A stretch of 24,516 bases of DNA. It comes from a virus. The stretch is from positions 1-24,516 of IMG/VR virus record IMGVR_UViG_3300020472_000159. One strand, written 5' to 3'. The first letter of the stretch is position 1. Each line of letters opens with the position of its first letter. The position numbers and the translations under genes were made by a program. Shown here one piece after another: positions 13,980 to 21,874 of this stretch. The notes under the pieces are model-generated. The model saw nothing but the letters and a program-made list of their open reading frames with translations, was not told where the DNA came from and did no database searches.

Positions 13980-14519
13980 CTAAATCGTATACAGGTAATT
14001 GAGCGCGTAAGGATCTCTGACATAGCCGGGTCGGATCGACCCCTTCTGGTCCGCTTGTGGAACTTCGCCTAGTTCGGTGGAGTCTGCCTTATCCGGCTTA
14101 AGTAACTCATCGTCCGACATCGATACGATGGCTTCGGTTTGTTCAAAGTAGGGTCTCTCTTCTTCGATAAAATTCGAGATATTAATCAATGTCAATTTTG
14201 GTGCACTGATATCTTCTGAGAGGGGCGTCTCAAGGGTTGCCTCGAAAGATCCAAAAAACGAACCGGCTTGAATAGTTTCAGGAACTACAAGTCCCTTCTT
14301 TTGTAGAAATGCAAACAATCGGTTTTGGGCGCCGTATGTTAAGTCATTCATGGTCTCTTTGGGGAATACTACTACTTTGTTCTTAGCGGACGATAGGACG
14401 ATATCAATATCCCCATGATCAAAAATCATAACATCTCCAGATAAACTTTTTCGAGCATCTATCTCTAGGCGCACTGTTTTCTCGTTAACGCCTTCGCCTA
14501 TTCTAATTACGATTGCCAT
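13980..14519 (-). CDS. Unassigned head-region protein
   Basis: A 179-residue protein from ATG 14519 (MAIVIRIGEGVNEKTVRLEI). A TTG two codons upstream at 14525 has better spacing to AAGGA (5 nt against 11 nt), so the start is ambiguous. The N-terminal half looks like a mixed alpha/beta domain (GDVMIFDHGDIDIVLSSAKN, KVVVFPKETM). The C-terminal half is acidic and Pro-rich, ending RPGYVRDPYALNYLYTI. It overlaps the upstream gene by 17-23 nt, so translation is coupled. I know similar proteins only as hypotheticals between portal and protease genes of marine T4-like phages. It may be a prohead core or portal-associated factor; function unknown. Confidence 0.75.
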   Translation of the reverse strand: MAIVIRIGEGVNEKTVRLEIDARKSLSGDVMIFDHGDIDIVLSSAKNKVVVFPKETMNDLTYGAQNRLFAFLQKKGLVVPETIQAGSFFGSFEATLETPLSEDISAPKLTLINISNFIEEERPYFEQTEAIVSMSDDELLKPDKADSTELGEVPQADQKGSIRPGYVRDPYALNYLYTI

Positions 14520-15339
14520 CTTCAAAAATTTCCTTCACTAATTGTTGGGTCCTCAACACTGTATTAATAACATCTTCATCAGGAGCAGCTCGGCGGTAAG
14601 ACTCTAGTTTGACAATAAGGGTGTTTGTCTTGTTGGACATGGCTTCATCTGATTGTATGATTTCAGATTTAGATGCTTTCCTCAACATCTCACTAATACG
14701 GGCGATCTCTTCATTAAGAAAATTCTTTAATTCTAGTGCGTTATCAGAAAATGAATTTATATAACACGCTAAGAGTGTTCGCTGCTCATCTAAAAGTTGA
14801 TTGTCGTATTTATCATTAAACTTTTTAACCAAAGTTTTGTAGACAACATCATCAATTTCAGCGGTCGGTGGCGGCGAATCCGGGACACCGAGCATACTCT
14901 CTATAATATGAGACTCTAAAATAACTTTATTCTTCGGAGACGTCTTGGCTGAAAACATCTGTGCGATGGTTGCCAGTGTCTTATAGTTTGGAACGTAGTT
15001 CATAAATACTGTGGTGGATATCTCACGATTAATGTCGTTAATGAGAGCTGTCTGTTCCTTGAATAGTTGTGGTGCATCTATGGCTTCTTTTTTTCTTTTA
15101 GCTTCCGATATAATTTGAGATGACATATCGCGATCTCTGACAACTCCCTCATACAAGGAACGATAGCAATCCAAGTCTGCACGCAAGAGCGAATCGGCTG
15201 TGAAGTGTTTTTTAAGTAGCGTGATGATCTTATGGTGGTTTTCTTCGTCGTGTTTCAAAATCGCTAGCGTCCCCTCGCGCAGAAGCGCCTCATAGACAAA
15301 TGCGGTATTTCTTTTTTTATTGTGCTTTGCTTTCATCAT
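14503..15339 (-). CDS. Helical protein next to portal (unassigned, prohead region)
   Basis: A 278-residue, mostly helical protein: MMKAKHNKKRNTAFVYEALL, then long charged helices (e.g. ELKNFLNEEIARISEMLRKA), ending QLVKEIFEDGNRN. The open frame extends to 15396, but the ATG at 15337-15339 has AAGGA at 5-nt spacing and overlaps the portal end by 23 nt, so I start there. No catalytic motif or membrane segment is visible. A LLRE site near residue 21 would be open to the prohead protease. Its place directly after portal corresponds to the T4 gp67/gp68 slot, but it is far larger than those proteins. It may help portal or core assembly; this is inference. Confidence 0.8.
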   Translation of the reverse strand: MMKAKHNKKRNTAFVYEALLREGTLAILKHDEENHHKIITLLKKHFTADSLLRADLDCYRSLYEGVVRDRDMSSQIISEAKRKKEAIDAPQLFKEQTALINDINREISTTVFMNYVPNYKTLATIAQMFSAKTSPKNKVILESHIIESMLGVPDSPPPTAEIDDVVYKTLVKKFNDKYDNQLLDEQRTLLACYINSFSDNALELKNFLNEEIARISEMLRKASKSEIIQSDEAMSNKTNTLIVKLESYRRAAPDEDVINTVLRTQQLVKEIFEDGNRN

Positions 15340-17305
15340 TTTGTTCCTTAGTTGTTTCTTCTTTACTCTGGAGCCCTTCCAGTAAGGTGCGCACACTATC
15401 TCCTATTTCGAACAATTTGGTCTCTTCAGATTGCTCTCTTACACTATAAGTAGATTGCTCCTCCTCGTAAATACCAGTAGCCAAGCCACCCATCTTAGTT
15501 ATCGACCCTAACTCTGAATAACCGGGCATAATATTTCTTATGGTGCTGGAGCTTTTTTCCTTAGAGTGTTTGGATGCGTATGACCTCGATCTAGCGCCTG
15601 CAGAGCGCTTGTCTGTCTTAACGGGAGTGTAGACTTTTCCTTTAGCACCGGGCGTGAGGCGCGGAGCATTTCTAGATCCGGGAGGTACCGCCAAGAGTGG
15701 AGAATCATCACCTCCCCCTTCATCGCCACCAGCGTCAAGGTCAGCATCACCAGCCGGCATCTCTTCCGGGCCACCCAAGTCTAGGTCTCCGCCAAGATCT
15801 CCGCCAAGGTCTCCGCCTAGATCACCACCTAGGGCGCCGGCAGTTTCGCCGGCAGCTGCGGCTTCAGCAACCTGTTGGAGTGACGCGTCGTGCTTGCGAT
15901 CGTAATACATTTCTCTTTGGTTGCGAATGAACTCTTCATGAGACATGCCAAATACATTTTCAGTTACCCAGCGACGAGAGAAATAGCCCTCTGTGGCTGA
16001 GGCGGCAATATCAAACTTCTGCTTCCAGTGTTCAATCTCTTGAAGTTCGGCAATCTTTGACGGATTGTTTAACGACAAGCTAAACGCCAACAAATCATCG
16101 CCGCGGAAGCCGAGCGTATAAAGATGAATAATTCCAATCTTAGTCAACTCTGCAACTATAACTCTCTGCAATCGTTGGATAGTGCGAGAAAATCGGATAT
16201 CTTTTTGTGCCAGAGTGGTCTTATCTTCTTCGGCGCCCTCGCCCATAGTCAAGTATGATTGAGGAATTTTTAGCGCGGAAAAGAGTTTGTCGCGCAGATA
16301 CTTAATATCATCAATGGCTGTAATGTTTTGTGCACCGGCAAGTGACTGAATTTCTGTTTGTGAGCCTGCGCGCACAGGAATGAAATAGTCCTCTTCAATA
16401 CTCATTGGATTGTACCGTAAATCAATTTTACCGTTATCCGGGTTAACAACCGAGTGTCTCTTCAGTTGACTCACGATTTTCTCCATATACTGTTCCACAT
16501 CTTGCGGTGGAATAGAGCCTACATCAATCTTAAACACGCGGCGCTCAGACGAACGAACCACGCGGTAAGCCATCATCGCATCTTCCATCAGTGTAAGTTG
16601 ACGCCAAATACGACGAGCCGGCTCAAGAATAGATGTGCCATATGGTGCGTATTTGTCATTACCGAGAATGCGGAAATGTGCAACTTGCCAGTTTTCAAAC
16701 GTCATACCAGCAGAGTTCCACTGATATTGGATGTAGTTGGGGTTGGTTGAATCTTCACCCTCAAGTCTTTCGATTTCTGCCGGAGGTAATGCGATGACCG
16801 ATTGTATTCCGTACTTGTCGTCGATATCTAAATACAGAAAGAAGTCTCCGTACTTGCACATGGTGCGCGCCCAGCCAAAAAGATTGTATTCGACGTTAAG
16901 GATATTCGAATAGAGAATTGCTAGCACCGCTTTAATCTCTTCATTGGGGCAATCAATGTTTAACATGGGTCGTAGATCAGAATAGGTGGTCATCTCATCA
17001 GCATAGATATCCATAGTAGATGCAATTTCCGGCATGTACTCCATCTGGTCGAAGTCAACATATCTCTCGCTTCGGCGTTGGTTTTGAATGGCGTTGGACG
17101 CAATATTGTCCAAAGGATTGTATACTGATTTCTTAAACTGTTGACCCGACGCTGATTTAAATCGCGACGAGAACTTATCTAGATGTTGTCTTCTGATTCT
17201 GCGGCCGCTCTGAGAGCGGTAGCTTATAATTGGTCCGGAAAACAGACGCGTGAGCGCCTTAAATAAATTTGCTTGGGGGTTTTTAGGGTTTTTGTCTGCT
17301 GGCAT
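15317..17305 (-). CDS. 20: Portal vertex protein, T4 gp20-like
   Basis: A dodecameric ring that nucleates head assembly and forms the DNA channel. Family blocks include SERYVDFDQMEYMPEIASTM (79-98), YADEMTTYSDLRPML (101-115), the clip/stem region LTLMEDAMMAYRVVRSSERR (237-256) and VFKIDVG. They continue with EEDYFIPVRAGSQTEIQSLA (304-323), AGAQNITAIDDIKYLRDKLF (324-342) and ALKIPQSYL (345-353). At 662 residues it is longer than T4 gp20 (524). The extra sequence is a C-terminal tail from about 473. It holds four GGDL repeats (493-508), an acidic Gly-rich stretch, then a basic Ser/Arg segment. It starts 8 nt after the terminase stop and overlaps the next gene. The long low-complexity tail is unusual for a portal and may reach into the head interior. 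Confidence 0.96.
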   Translation of the reverse strand: MPADKNPKNPQANLFKALTRLFSGPIISYRSQSGRRIRRQHLDKFSSRFKSASGQQFKKSVYNPLDNIASNAIQNQRRSERYVDFDQMEYMPEIASTMDIYADEMTTYSDLRPMLNIDCPNEEIKAVLAILYSNILNVEYNLFGWARTMCKYGDFFLYLDIDDKYGIQSVIALPPAEIERLEGEDSTNPNYIQYQWNSAGMTFENWQVAHFRILGNDKYAPYGTSILEPARRIWRQLTLMEDAMMAYRVVRSSERRVFKIDVGSIPPQDVEQYMEKIVSQLKRHSVVNPDNGKIDLRYNPMSIEEDYFIPVRAGSQTEIQSLAGAQNITAIDDIKYLRDKLFSALKIPQSYLTMGEGAEEDKTTLAQKDIRFSRTIQRLQRVIVAELTKIGIIHLYTLGFRGDDLLAFSLSLNNPSKIAELQEIEHWKQKFDIAASATEGYFSRRWVTENVFGMSHEEFIRNQREMYYDRKHDASLQQVAEAAAAGETAGALGGDLGGDLGGDLGGDLDLGGPEEMPAGDADLDAGGDEGGGDDSPLLAVPPGSRNAPRLTPGAKGKVYTPVKTDKRSAGARSRSYASKHSKEKSSSTIRNIMPGYSELGSITKMGGLATGIYEEEQSTYSVREQSEETKLFEIGDSVRTLLEGLQSKEETTKEQNDESKAQ
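15770..15829 (-). repeat. In-frame 12-nt tandem repeat coding GGDL in portal tail
   Basis: Four 12-nt units of GGNGGNGAYYTN code GGDLGGDLGGDLGGDL, followed by a degenerate DLGG. Third-base differences between units show the array is not a very recent expansion. Slippage at this site would change the tail length in steps of four residues. Confidence 0.8.
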
Positions 17306-17313
17306 TTATTTTC

Positions 17314-18897
17314 TCACTTTATAATCCATTTAAATTGGTCATATAGATGTTTGGCATCATTCATTTTATCAAAGATGTTATCTTTTTTGTAGCCTGTTTG
17401 TCCTTTAATCTGTGTGTTCATGGTTGTCTTACTGGTGTAGATTGCTCCAAGGAAAGCTTTTTGATAATTTAAATCTCTGGCGTTAGCTTGTAGGGCGGTG
17501 TCTCTCACCCAACACGCAATGGCTAATGCCATAATTAAATCATCATGATAACCTCCCATGGCTTGCGGCTTTCCGTTCTTCCAAATAAAAGTCTTCATCT
17601 CGTTAATTGTACGAGAGGAATATACTTTAATTAGTTTATTTCTGATAAACTCTTCTAATTTCGCCACTATTAGAGGGCGCGTTTTCATCGTGGTGGTAAA
17701 TCCGGGTACGGCTGATTGACGAATTTCTGCCTGATGTTGTTCGATGTATTCGTGTGTGGACTTGATTGAGTGGTATAAATTTGGATATGCATATTCAAGC
17801 AGCTTGTCTAAGACTGAGTACCCTACGTTGTTGTTTTCAACCACGAGCATGCAGCTGCCGAATTCCCTGCCGGCTTGGTTGAGCATGTTTGCAAACGTGT
17901 CTAAAGTTGGTTTTCCTTGGTATTCTCCCACTACTTCCAGCGTCTCTAGTTTAATAATGTGGAAAGTTGAAAAGTCAGCACCATCACCTCTAGCAACATC
18001 AGCAACCATGAGATAATTGCACGTGGGATCGAATTCTTCCCAAATCCAAAAGTTTCTATCAAAGCCGGTTCTGTGTTTTGGCTCGCAAACATTTGATAGC
18101 AGCCATTCCATACAGTCCGGATCGATGACTGTTTCGCCCGAGGTATTGAAATTGCATGCCAGCTCTTGTGCGATTTGTCTCTTGGACATGTTCCTAGTTT
18201 CTTTCTTGAACCATTCTTCGTCACGATCCGGGTGGACCTGCCATGGGAGAGTGGTTAAGTTAAAGTTATTGGCGCCGGCTTCAGAGTCCATGCATGTTTT
18301 GTGAAACCAGTTACCAACACCATTGGGAGTTGATAGGGCGATACACCGACCACCAGTCGAGAGCGTGGGATATAGTCCTGTCCACAAATCTTCTAGCCCG
18401 TCGATGTGTGCAGCCTCATCCAATACTAAGAGCGACAGTGCTTCTGAACGACCTGCATCGCCTGACGTAGACGCAGCTTTTATAGACGAACCGTTTGATA
18501 ATTCAAAAGAGTTTCTATTATCAACTGAAATACTGGCGATACGCAACCAATCTGGTACGTTCCTCATAATGTTTTTTACTTTCTTGACTAAGTTTCCGGC
18601 TGTCGCGAACTTGGTTGCCATGACAAGAATCGCCTTGTCTCTATGAAACAACATCATCCAGACAATATAGCCGGCAGTAATTGTAGATATACCTAATTGG
18701 CGCGCCTTAAGAATAACGTTAAAGCGATAATCATTAAAATCCTTCAGGAGATCGTCCTGAAAATCATAGGTGTTAAATAAAATTAACCCGTGTAGAGGGT
18801 GAGATATTCTAGCATAATTGTTGAGAAAATATGAAGGGTCGTTTCCACACTTTAATATCTCTTGAACTCTTTGCTTCTTGTCTAATTGGAAACTCAT
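17314..18897 (-). CDS. terL: Terminase large subunit, T4 gp17-like
   Basis: The ATP-driven DNA packaging motor and headful nuclease. The ATPase half has a Q-motif-like region (NTYDFQDDLL, 42-51) and a deviant Walker A at 64-72 (KARQLGIST). There the lysine precedes the loop instead of the usual GK(S/T). Walker B is LLVLDEAA (156-163) and the coupling motif is ALSTPNG (187-193). The RNase-H-like nuclease half shows the acidic triad at D300 (LMVADVARGDGADFS), E354 (LVVENNNVGYS) and D452/D453 (GGYHDDLIMALA). The 527-residue length is somewhat below T4 gp17 (610). The start overlaps the preceding stop as ATGA. The portal gene follows 8 nt downstream. Confidence 0.97.
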   Translation of the reverse strand: MSFQLDKKQRVQEILKCGNDPSYFLNNYARISHPLHGLILFNTYDFQDDLLKDFNDYRFNVILKARQLGISTITAGYIVWMMLFHRDKAILVMATKFATAGNLVKKVKNIMRNVPDWLRIASISVDNRNSFELSNGSSIKAASTSGDAGRSEALSLLVLDEAAHIDGLEDLWTGLYPTLSTGGRCIALSTPNGVGNWFHKTCMDSEAGANNFNLTTLPWQVHPDRDEEWFKKETRNMSKRQIAQELACNFNTSGETVIDPDCMEWLLSNVCEPKHRTGFDRNFWIWEEFDPTCNYLMVADVARGDGADFSTFHIIKLETLEVVGEYQGKPTLDTFANMLNQAGREFGSCMLVVENNNVGYSVLDKLLEYAYPNLYHSIKSTHEYIEQHQAEIRQSAVPGFTTTMKTRPLIVAKLEEFIRNKLIKVYSSRTINEMKTFIWKNGKPQAMGGYHDDLIMALAIACWVRDTALQANARDLNYQKAFLGAIYTSKTTMNTQIKGQTGYKKDNIFDKMNDAKHLYDQFKWIIK

Positions 18898-19592
18898 ACA
18901 TTCTTCAAGGCAACCACAACTTCTTCGCGATTAGCTAAATCGCCTTCACCGTCAAGAACCACTATCTCTTCAAAACCATCTCTCCACGCTGCGTCAACTA
19001 TTTGCGCGTCAGTCATCTCATCAAATCCGTGAGGATCGAGCGCGTTGTACATTTCGTCTTCGCCTCCCATATCATGATAGTGACCCTCTGATATTACTTC
19101 GCGTATAAGCTTCATCAATTCTTCCATCTTGAAGCCTACTTGTGGGCGACCTTCGGCGCCGGGAGTGTAGAGCGTTTCGGGTTCCTCTTCTGCGGGACCC
19201 ATCTCTACGCCGGGGATCTTCTCAAATACTGCCTGAAATAAGTCAGCCACCTCTTCTGGTGGCAAGCCTTGGATCAGATCCATAAGCTGATCTTCCAAAG
19301 GTGGGCCAGCACGATCTTGGAAGCCGCTAACATCTCGCTCTGGAGCGTCATCTGACGGGATGTCCGAAGGTCCAAGGGGCATCGTGTCATCAGCAGATGG
19401 CGCAGGTTCGGGGGTTGGTGGTAACTCGGGGGGATCCGGGATTTCTCGATCGTCATCTACCCAGTCGGGCTTTTCGCCGCCCTTAACCCAAGCAAGAAGA
19501 TCGTCCACTTTGTCCTCGCTAAGTATAATACCTTCTTCGGCGGCATATTCTTCAACAATTATTTTGTAAAGATGTTGGCGACTTATCTGCAT
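18894..19592 (-). CDS. Acidic Pro-rich protein upstream of terminase
   Basis: A 232-residue protein. The N-terminal amphipathic helix (MQISRQHLYKIIVEEYAAEE) has IVE/EEY sites. A Pro/Asp/Glu-rich linker (about 45-90) includes PDPPELPPTPEPAPSADD. A helical middle (LEDQLMDLIQGLPPEEVADL) is followed by a second amphipathic helix (KMEELMKLIREVISEGHYHD). It ends with an acidic domain (AAWRDGFEEIVVLDGEGDLA). The last codon overlaps the terminase start (ATGA). This position is often that of the small terminase subunit, but I see no DNA-binding helix-turn-helix and no gp16-like central coiled coil. It may instead be an internal head protein, because two segments look like capsid-targeting helices (the second reads LIREVISEG). 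Function not established. Confidence 0.75.
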   Translation of the reverse strand: MQISRQHLYKIIVEEYAAEEGIILSEDKVDDLLAWVKGGEKPDWVDDDREIPDPPELPPTPEPAPSADDTMPLGPSDIPSDDAPERDVSGFQDRAGPPLEDQLMDLIQGLPPEEVADLFQAVFEKIPGVEMGPAEEEPETLYTPGAEGRPQVGFKMEELMKLIREVISEGHYHDMGGEDEMYNALDPHGFDEMTDAQIVDAAWRDGFEEIVVLDGEGDLANREEVVVALKNV

Positions 19593-19601
19593 CTTGTTCT
19601 C

Positions 19602-20141
19602 CTATTTCTTAGATCTGGTGTCGTTCTTGGGGCGCTTGCCCTGCCAGCCACCTTGATCCAAGAAAGTCTTCCAGCTGCGATCAACGCGGTCAGTAGATTC
19701 TTGTGCATCATTCATTTCTTCACCAAGACCACCAACTTTATAGTGCTTCTTGGCTTGTACCCAAGTTCTAACACGCGAAGAATTTTGAACCATCACATCG
19801 ACTTCGCCTTCTTCGGTAAGAGTAACTGACTCTCCTGTGATTTTCTTATATTCTTTTTTAAGCCAGCCGGATATATCAGTTAATCTTTGATCTATCTCTT
19901 GTTCAAAGCCGCTAGCGTAAACTTCCTTCAATTGAACTTCTGATTGGTATGTTAGGCACATCATGTTTCCATAAAACTTCACATTAAACCCATCCATGAC
20001 CCTCTGATCAATCAGAGCATCACCCTCTTCTCTTCGTAAAATTCCGTCGTTTGCCGGCTCATAATCTTCGCCGAGGGCGCCGTCATATGAATTTGCGGCG
20101 GCTTGCGCCAAACCTTGGATTATTTCGTAAACTGTAGCCAT
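19602..20141 (-). CDS. Unassigned conserved-type phage protein
   Basis: A 179-residue protein: MATVYEIIQGLAQAAANSYD, then a mixed alpha/beta region (GFNVKFYGNMMCLTYQSEVQ, ISGWLKKEYKKITGESVTL). It ends in basic WVQAKKHYKV and KRPKNDTRSKK segments. I recall the same N-terminal layout in hypothetical proteins upstream of terminase genes in marine T4-like phages. Start and preceding stop overlap by one base (TAATG). No catalytic motif, membrane segment or signal peptide is visible. An ACTATTTAG sequence lies 28 nt upstream inside the preceding gene. Its place before terminase and portal suggests packaging or head work; function unknown. Confidence 0.75.
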   Translation of the reverse strand: MATVYEIIQGLAQAAANSYDGALGEDYEPANDGILRREEGDALIDQRVMDGFNVKFYGNMMCLTYQSEVQLKEVYASGFEQEIDQRLTDISGWLKKEYKKITGESVTLTEEGEVDVMVQNSSRVRTWVQAKKHYKVGGLGEEMNDAQESTDRVDRSWKTFLDQGGWQGKRPKNDTRSKK

Positions 20142-20716
20142 TAATGATCTCCTCTCATTTTCTTATACTCTAAATAGTGTTTAACTGAGGAAAGGTAATC
20201 GGATGCTTTTGTAATTTTAGCTTGAACCCAGCTATCCAATTCTTCTCCATCTTCTATCATTTGCTCTAATTCTGTTGCGTATTCTGCAGTGCGATACAAC
20301 TGAGACTTTGCCATGCGTCCTTCTCCGTCTTCGATTGAGTCTGAAGTACCAGAGGCGAGCGGATCGTCGGGGCTAGGAGAGCCGCATTGTTCACTTACTG
20401 GTTCTTGTGGTGCCTGAGTGGTGCTGGGTACAATTTGTTTTTGCAACATCTTCATTACTCTTTGTAGGGTTGCTTTTTTGTTGTTCAGTTCCACGCCGGG
20501 TAGCTCAGCGAGGTTTAACAAGAATTGATCTATCTGCTGTACTATTCCTCTTTCCAAGTTGGAGAGTTCTGGGTTTGCTTCTTTTCGTTGCTCTTTGCCA
20601 GATGCCGCAAAGCTAGCTCCACCCATTGAGGACGTAGTAATCTTTTGTGGATCTTGTTGCTGTTCTCTTAATACTTCATAAATAAGAGACTCAAGGTTTT
20701 GTGGTGTCAGCTTCAT
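20141..20716 (-). CDS. Helical protein with LRE-type N-terminus
   Basis: A 191-residue protein. The N-terminus MKLTPQNLESLIYEVLREQQ is an amphipathic helix ending in LRE18, a candidate prohead-protease site. A Gln/Ser-rich linker follows, then LERGIVQQIDQFLLNLAELP (helix). The C-terminal block GRMAKSQLYRTAEYATELEQ...WVQAKITKASDYLSSVKHYL (133-184) is a helical domain I have seen repeatedly in marine phage hypothetical proteins. It overlaps the upstream zinc-finger gene by 26 nt. Together with the 19602 gene it forms a coupled pair. An internal virion protein is a reasonable guess; nothing enzymatic is seen. Confidence 0.75.
   Translation of the reverse strand: MKLTPQNLESLIYEVLREQQQDPQKITTSSMGGASFAASGKEQRKEANPELSNLERGIVQQIDQFLLNLAELPGVELNNKKATLQRVMKMLQKQIVPSTTQAPQEPVSEQCGSPSPDDPLASGTSDSIEDGEGRMAKSQLYRTAEYATELEQMIEDGEELDSWVQAKITKASDYLSSVKHYLEYKKMRGDH
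20170..20178 (-). promoter_or_regulatory. Possible WCTATTTAY-like box inside the end of a gene
   Basis: Minus-strand ACTATTTAG, one base off the consensus, 28 nt before the start of the 19602-20141 gene. The distance equals that of the intergenic copies. However, it lies in coding sequence, so chance is hard to exclude. Confidence 0.2.
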
Positions 20717-21089
20717 TGGGGCGCCATCCTTCTGTCCATCTTTCTTCTCTTCCTTCTACGTGTTGAATATAGCATTTGTAACAACAATCGAATTTGATGT
20801 AACAAACGTCGTCCATGGATTTCTTTGGAAAAGCACCACAGACTGAACAATACTTTAGAGATTCTCTATTAAATAGTTTTTTTGACACCTTTATACCATT
20901 TATATCTATTTTCTCGCAATACTCTTCGTTTTTGGATGTTTTTTGATAAAGCTCTTTCATTTGCTTAAGGTATTCTTTTTCTTTTTCTTCATCCCAATTG
21001 GCGCGAGGATTTGCAACAGCTTCGGTGCCATATTTTTTAGCAATAGCTTTTTCAATTGAGGCAATTTGATCTGTGTTTTTATTTTTCAT
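20691..21089 (-). CDS. Zinc-finger protein
   Basis: A 132-residue protein. The N-terminal half is a charged helix (EEKEKEYLKQMKELYQKTSK). The C-terminal half has Cys81-x2-Cys84 (CSVCGAFPKK) and Cys102/Cys103-x2-Cys106 (DCCYKCYIQH), which fit one zinc site of four cysteines. It continues VEGREERWTEGWRPNE. I recall similar proteins encoded near terminase genes of marine T4-like phages. The start overlaps the stop of the upstream signal-peptide gene by 11 nt. The finger could bind nucleic acid or protein. No partner can be named. Confidence 0.78.
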   Translation of the reverse strand: MKNKNTDQIASIEKAIAKKYGTEAVANPRANWDEEKEKEYLKQMKELYQKTSKNEEYCEKIDINGIKVSKKLFNRESLKYCSVCGAFPKKSMDDVCYIKFDCCYKCYIQHVEGREERWTEGWRPNEADTTKP

Positions 21090-21501
21090 CTAAAGCCTTA
21101 TACACTCCGTAGGACCCAGCAGTGCCAATTACAATCCCACCAGCAAAATATAGCCACTTATATCGCGGAGAGGTCTTCTTCAGCGCGGCAGCTAATAAGT
21201 CTATTTCTTTATCCTTTTGAATTATAAACAAATCGTATTCATCTGTTAAGGATTTATGTTTTATTTTTAAACTTTCTATTTCGAACTTGTGGGTTTCTTG
21301 TAATTTTTCTATCTCATAGTCTACTCTTATCTGGCAGGCGTATGCTGCAATGTCGTAGTCGGATAGGATTGTCGATATCGAATGCTCATCAAACAAAACA
21401 CCCTCAAAGGGCGCTGGTTGTTTGTATTCTAGAAAAGTAAACTTTGCCGGCTCAGTGGCATTTGCGGTCAAGGATAACATTAACATTAATTTAAGGAACA
21501 T
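21079..21501 (-). CDS. Signal-peptide, coiled-coil protein with C-terminal membrane segment (spanin-like)
   Basis: A 140-residue protein from ATG 21501. Residues 1-17 (MFLKLMLMLSLTANA) are a signal peptide with an ANA cleavage site. The mature part begins TEPAKFTFLEYKQPAPFEGV, a start typical of small periplasmic phage proteins. A long charged coiled coil follows (about residues 55-110). WLYFAGGIVIGTAGSYGVYK near the C-terminus is a membrane helix. The build recalls unimolecular spanins, but no lipobox cysteine is present. It overlaps the 21491 gene and follows the holin-like gene, so it is likely part of a lysis cassette. The open frame reaches 21513 through a TTG; the ATG with the signal peptide is preferred. 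Confidence 0.72.
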   Translation of the reverse strand: MFLKLMLMLSLTANATEPAKFTFLEYKQPAPFEGVLFDEHSISTILSDYDIAAYACQIRVDYEIEKLQETHKFEIESLKIKHKSLTDEYDLFIIQKDKEIDLLAAALKKTSPRYKWLYFAGGIVIGTAGSYGVYKALDEK

Positions 21502-21874
21502 ACTCGATCCCAAAAGTTTCTTCTATGTCTTTAATCAGTTGTTCTCGATCGCTATTGAATTTGTTTCGATATTTGGTCTTCTTATCTTCTCTTAATTCTT
21601 TGATCATCTGCAGTGAGTCTTCATAGTCTTCTTCGATTGCTGCCAAGGATTCGAGATAGTTCTCCGTTAGGAGGCGCCTTTCCTCTATTTCCCGAGCATG
21701 TATTTCCTTAAGCCCTTCTATTTGAGCTTCGTGGGACTCAGCTTGGGTTTCGTACGCCTTCTGCATTAGTTTGTAGTCGTTTCTGTTTTTAAGGCCCACA
21801 ACGATTAAAAGCGATACGATGAGTATCGCTTTCCAATTCTTTAACGCAAAATCTAATATTCGTTTTTTAATCAT
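21491..21874 (-). CDS. Inner-membrane spanin-like protein (Rz-type layout)
   Basis: A 127-residue protein from ATG 21874 (MIKKRILDFALKNWKAIL); the open frame runs on to a TTG at 21895. Residues ~14-30 (AILIVSLLIVVGL) form an N-terminal membrane anchor with positive residues on the cytoplasmic side. A periplasmic coiled coil fills the rest (AQIEGLKEIHAREIEERRLL, NYLESLAAIEEDYEDSLQMI). This is the topology of i-spanins, which link the inner membrane to an outer-membrane partner in the last lysis step. It overlaps the holin-like gene by 8 nt and the next gene by 11 nt. Assignment is by layout, since Rz proteins share little sequence. Confidence 0.68.
   Translation of the reverse strand: MIKKRILDFALKNWKAILIVSLLIVVGLKNRNDYKLMQKAYETQAESHEAQIEGLKEIHAREIEERRLLTENYLESLAAIEEDYEDSLQMIKELREDKKTKYRNKFNSDREQLIKDIEETFGIEYVP

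Noticed and set aside
14340-15396. Upstream-extended start at 15396 for the gene after portal
   Set aside because: The extension lies wholly in portal coding sequence and has no ribosome site, whereas ATG 15339 has AAGGA at good spacing.
15770-15840. Short tandem repeats that might suggest a CRISPR or iteron array
   Set aside because: Units are 12 nt, contiguous, in frame, and code GGDL within the portal gene; there are no spacers.
18894-19592. Small terminase subunit upstream of the large subunit
   Set aside because: Position fits, but the sequence is acidic and Pro-rich with no DNA-binding fold or gp16-like coiled coil.
20869-20877. ACTATTTAA inside the zinc-finger gene
   Set aside because: Coding sequence and over 150 nt from the next start; likely chance in AT-rich DNA.
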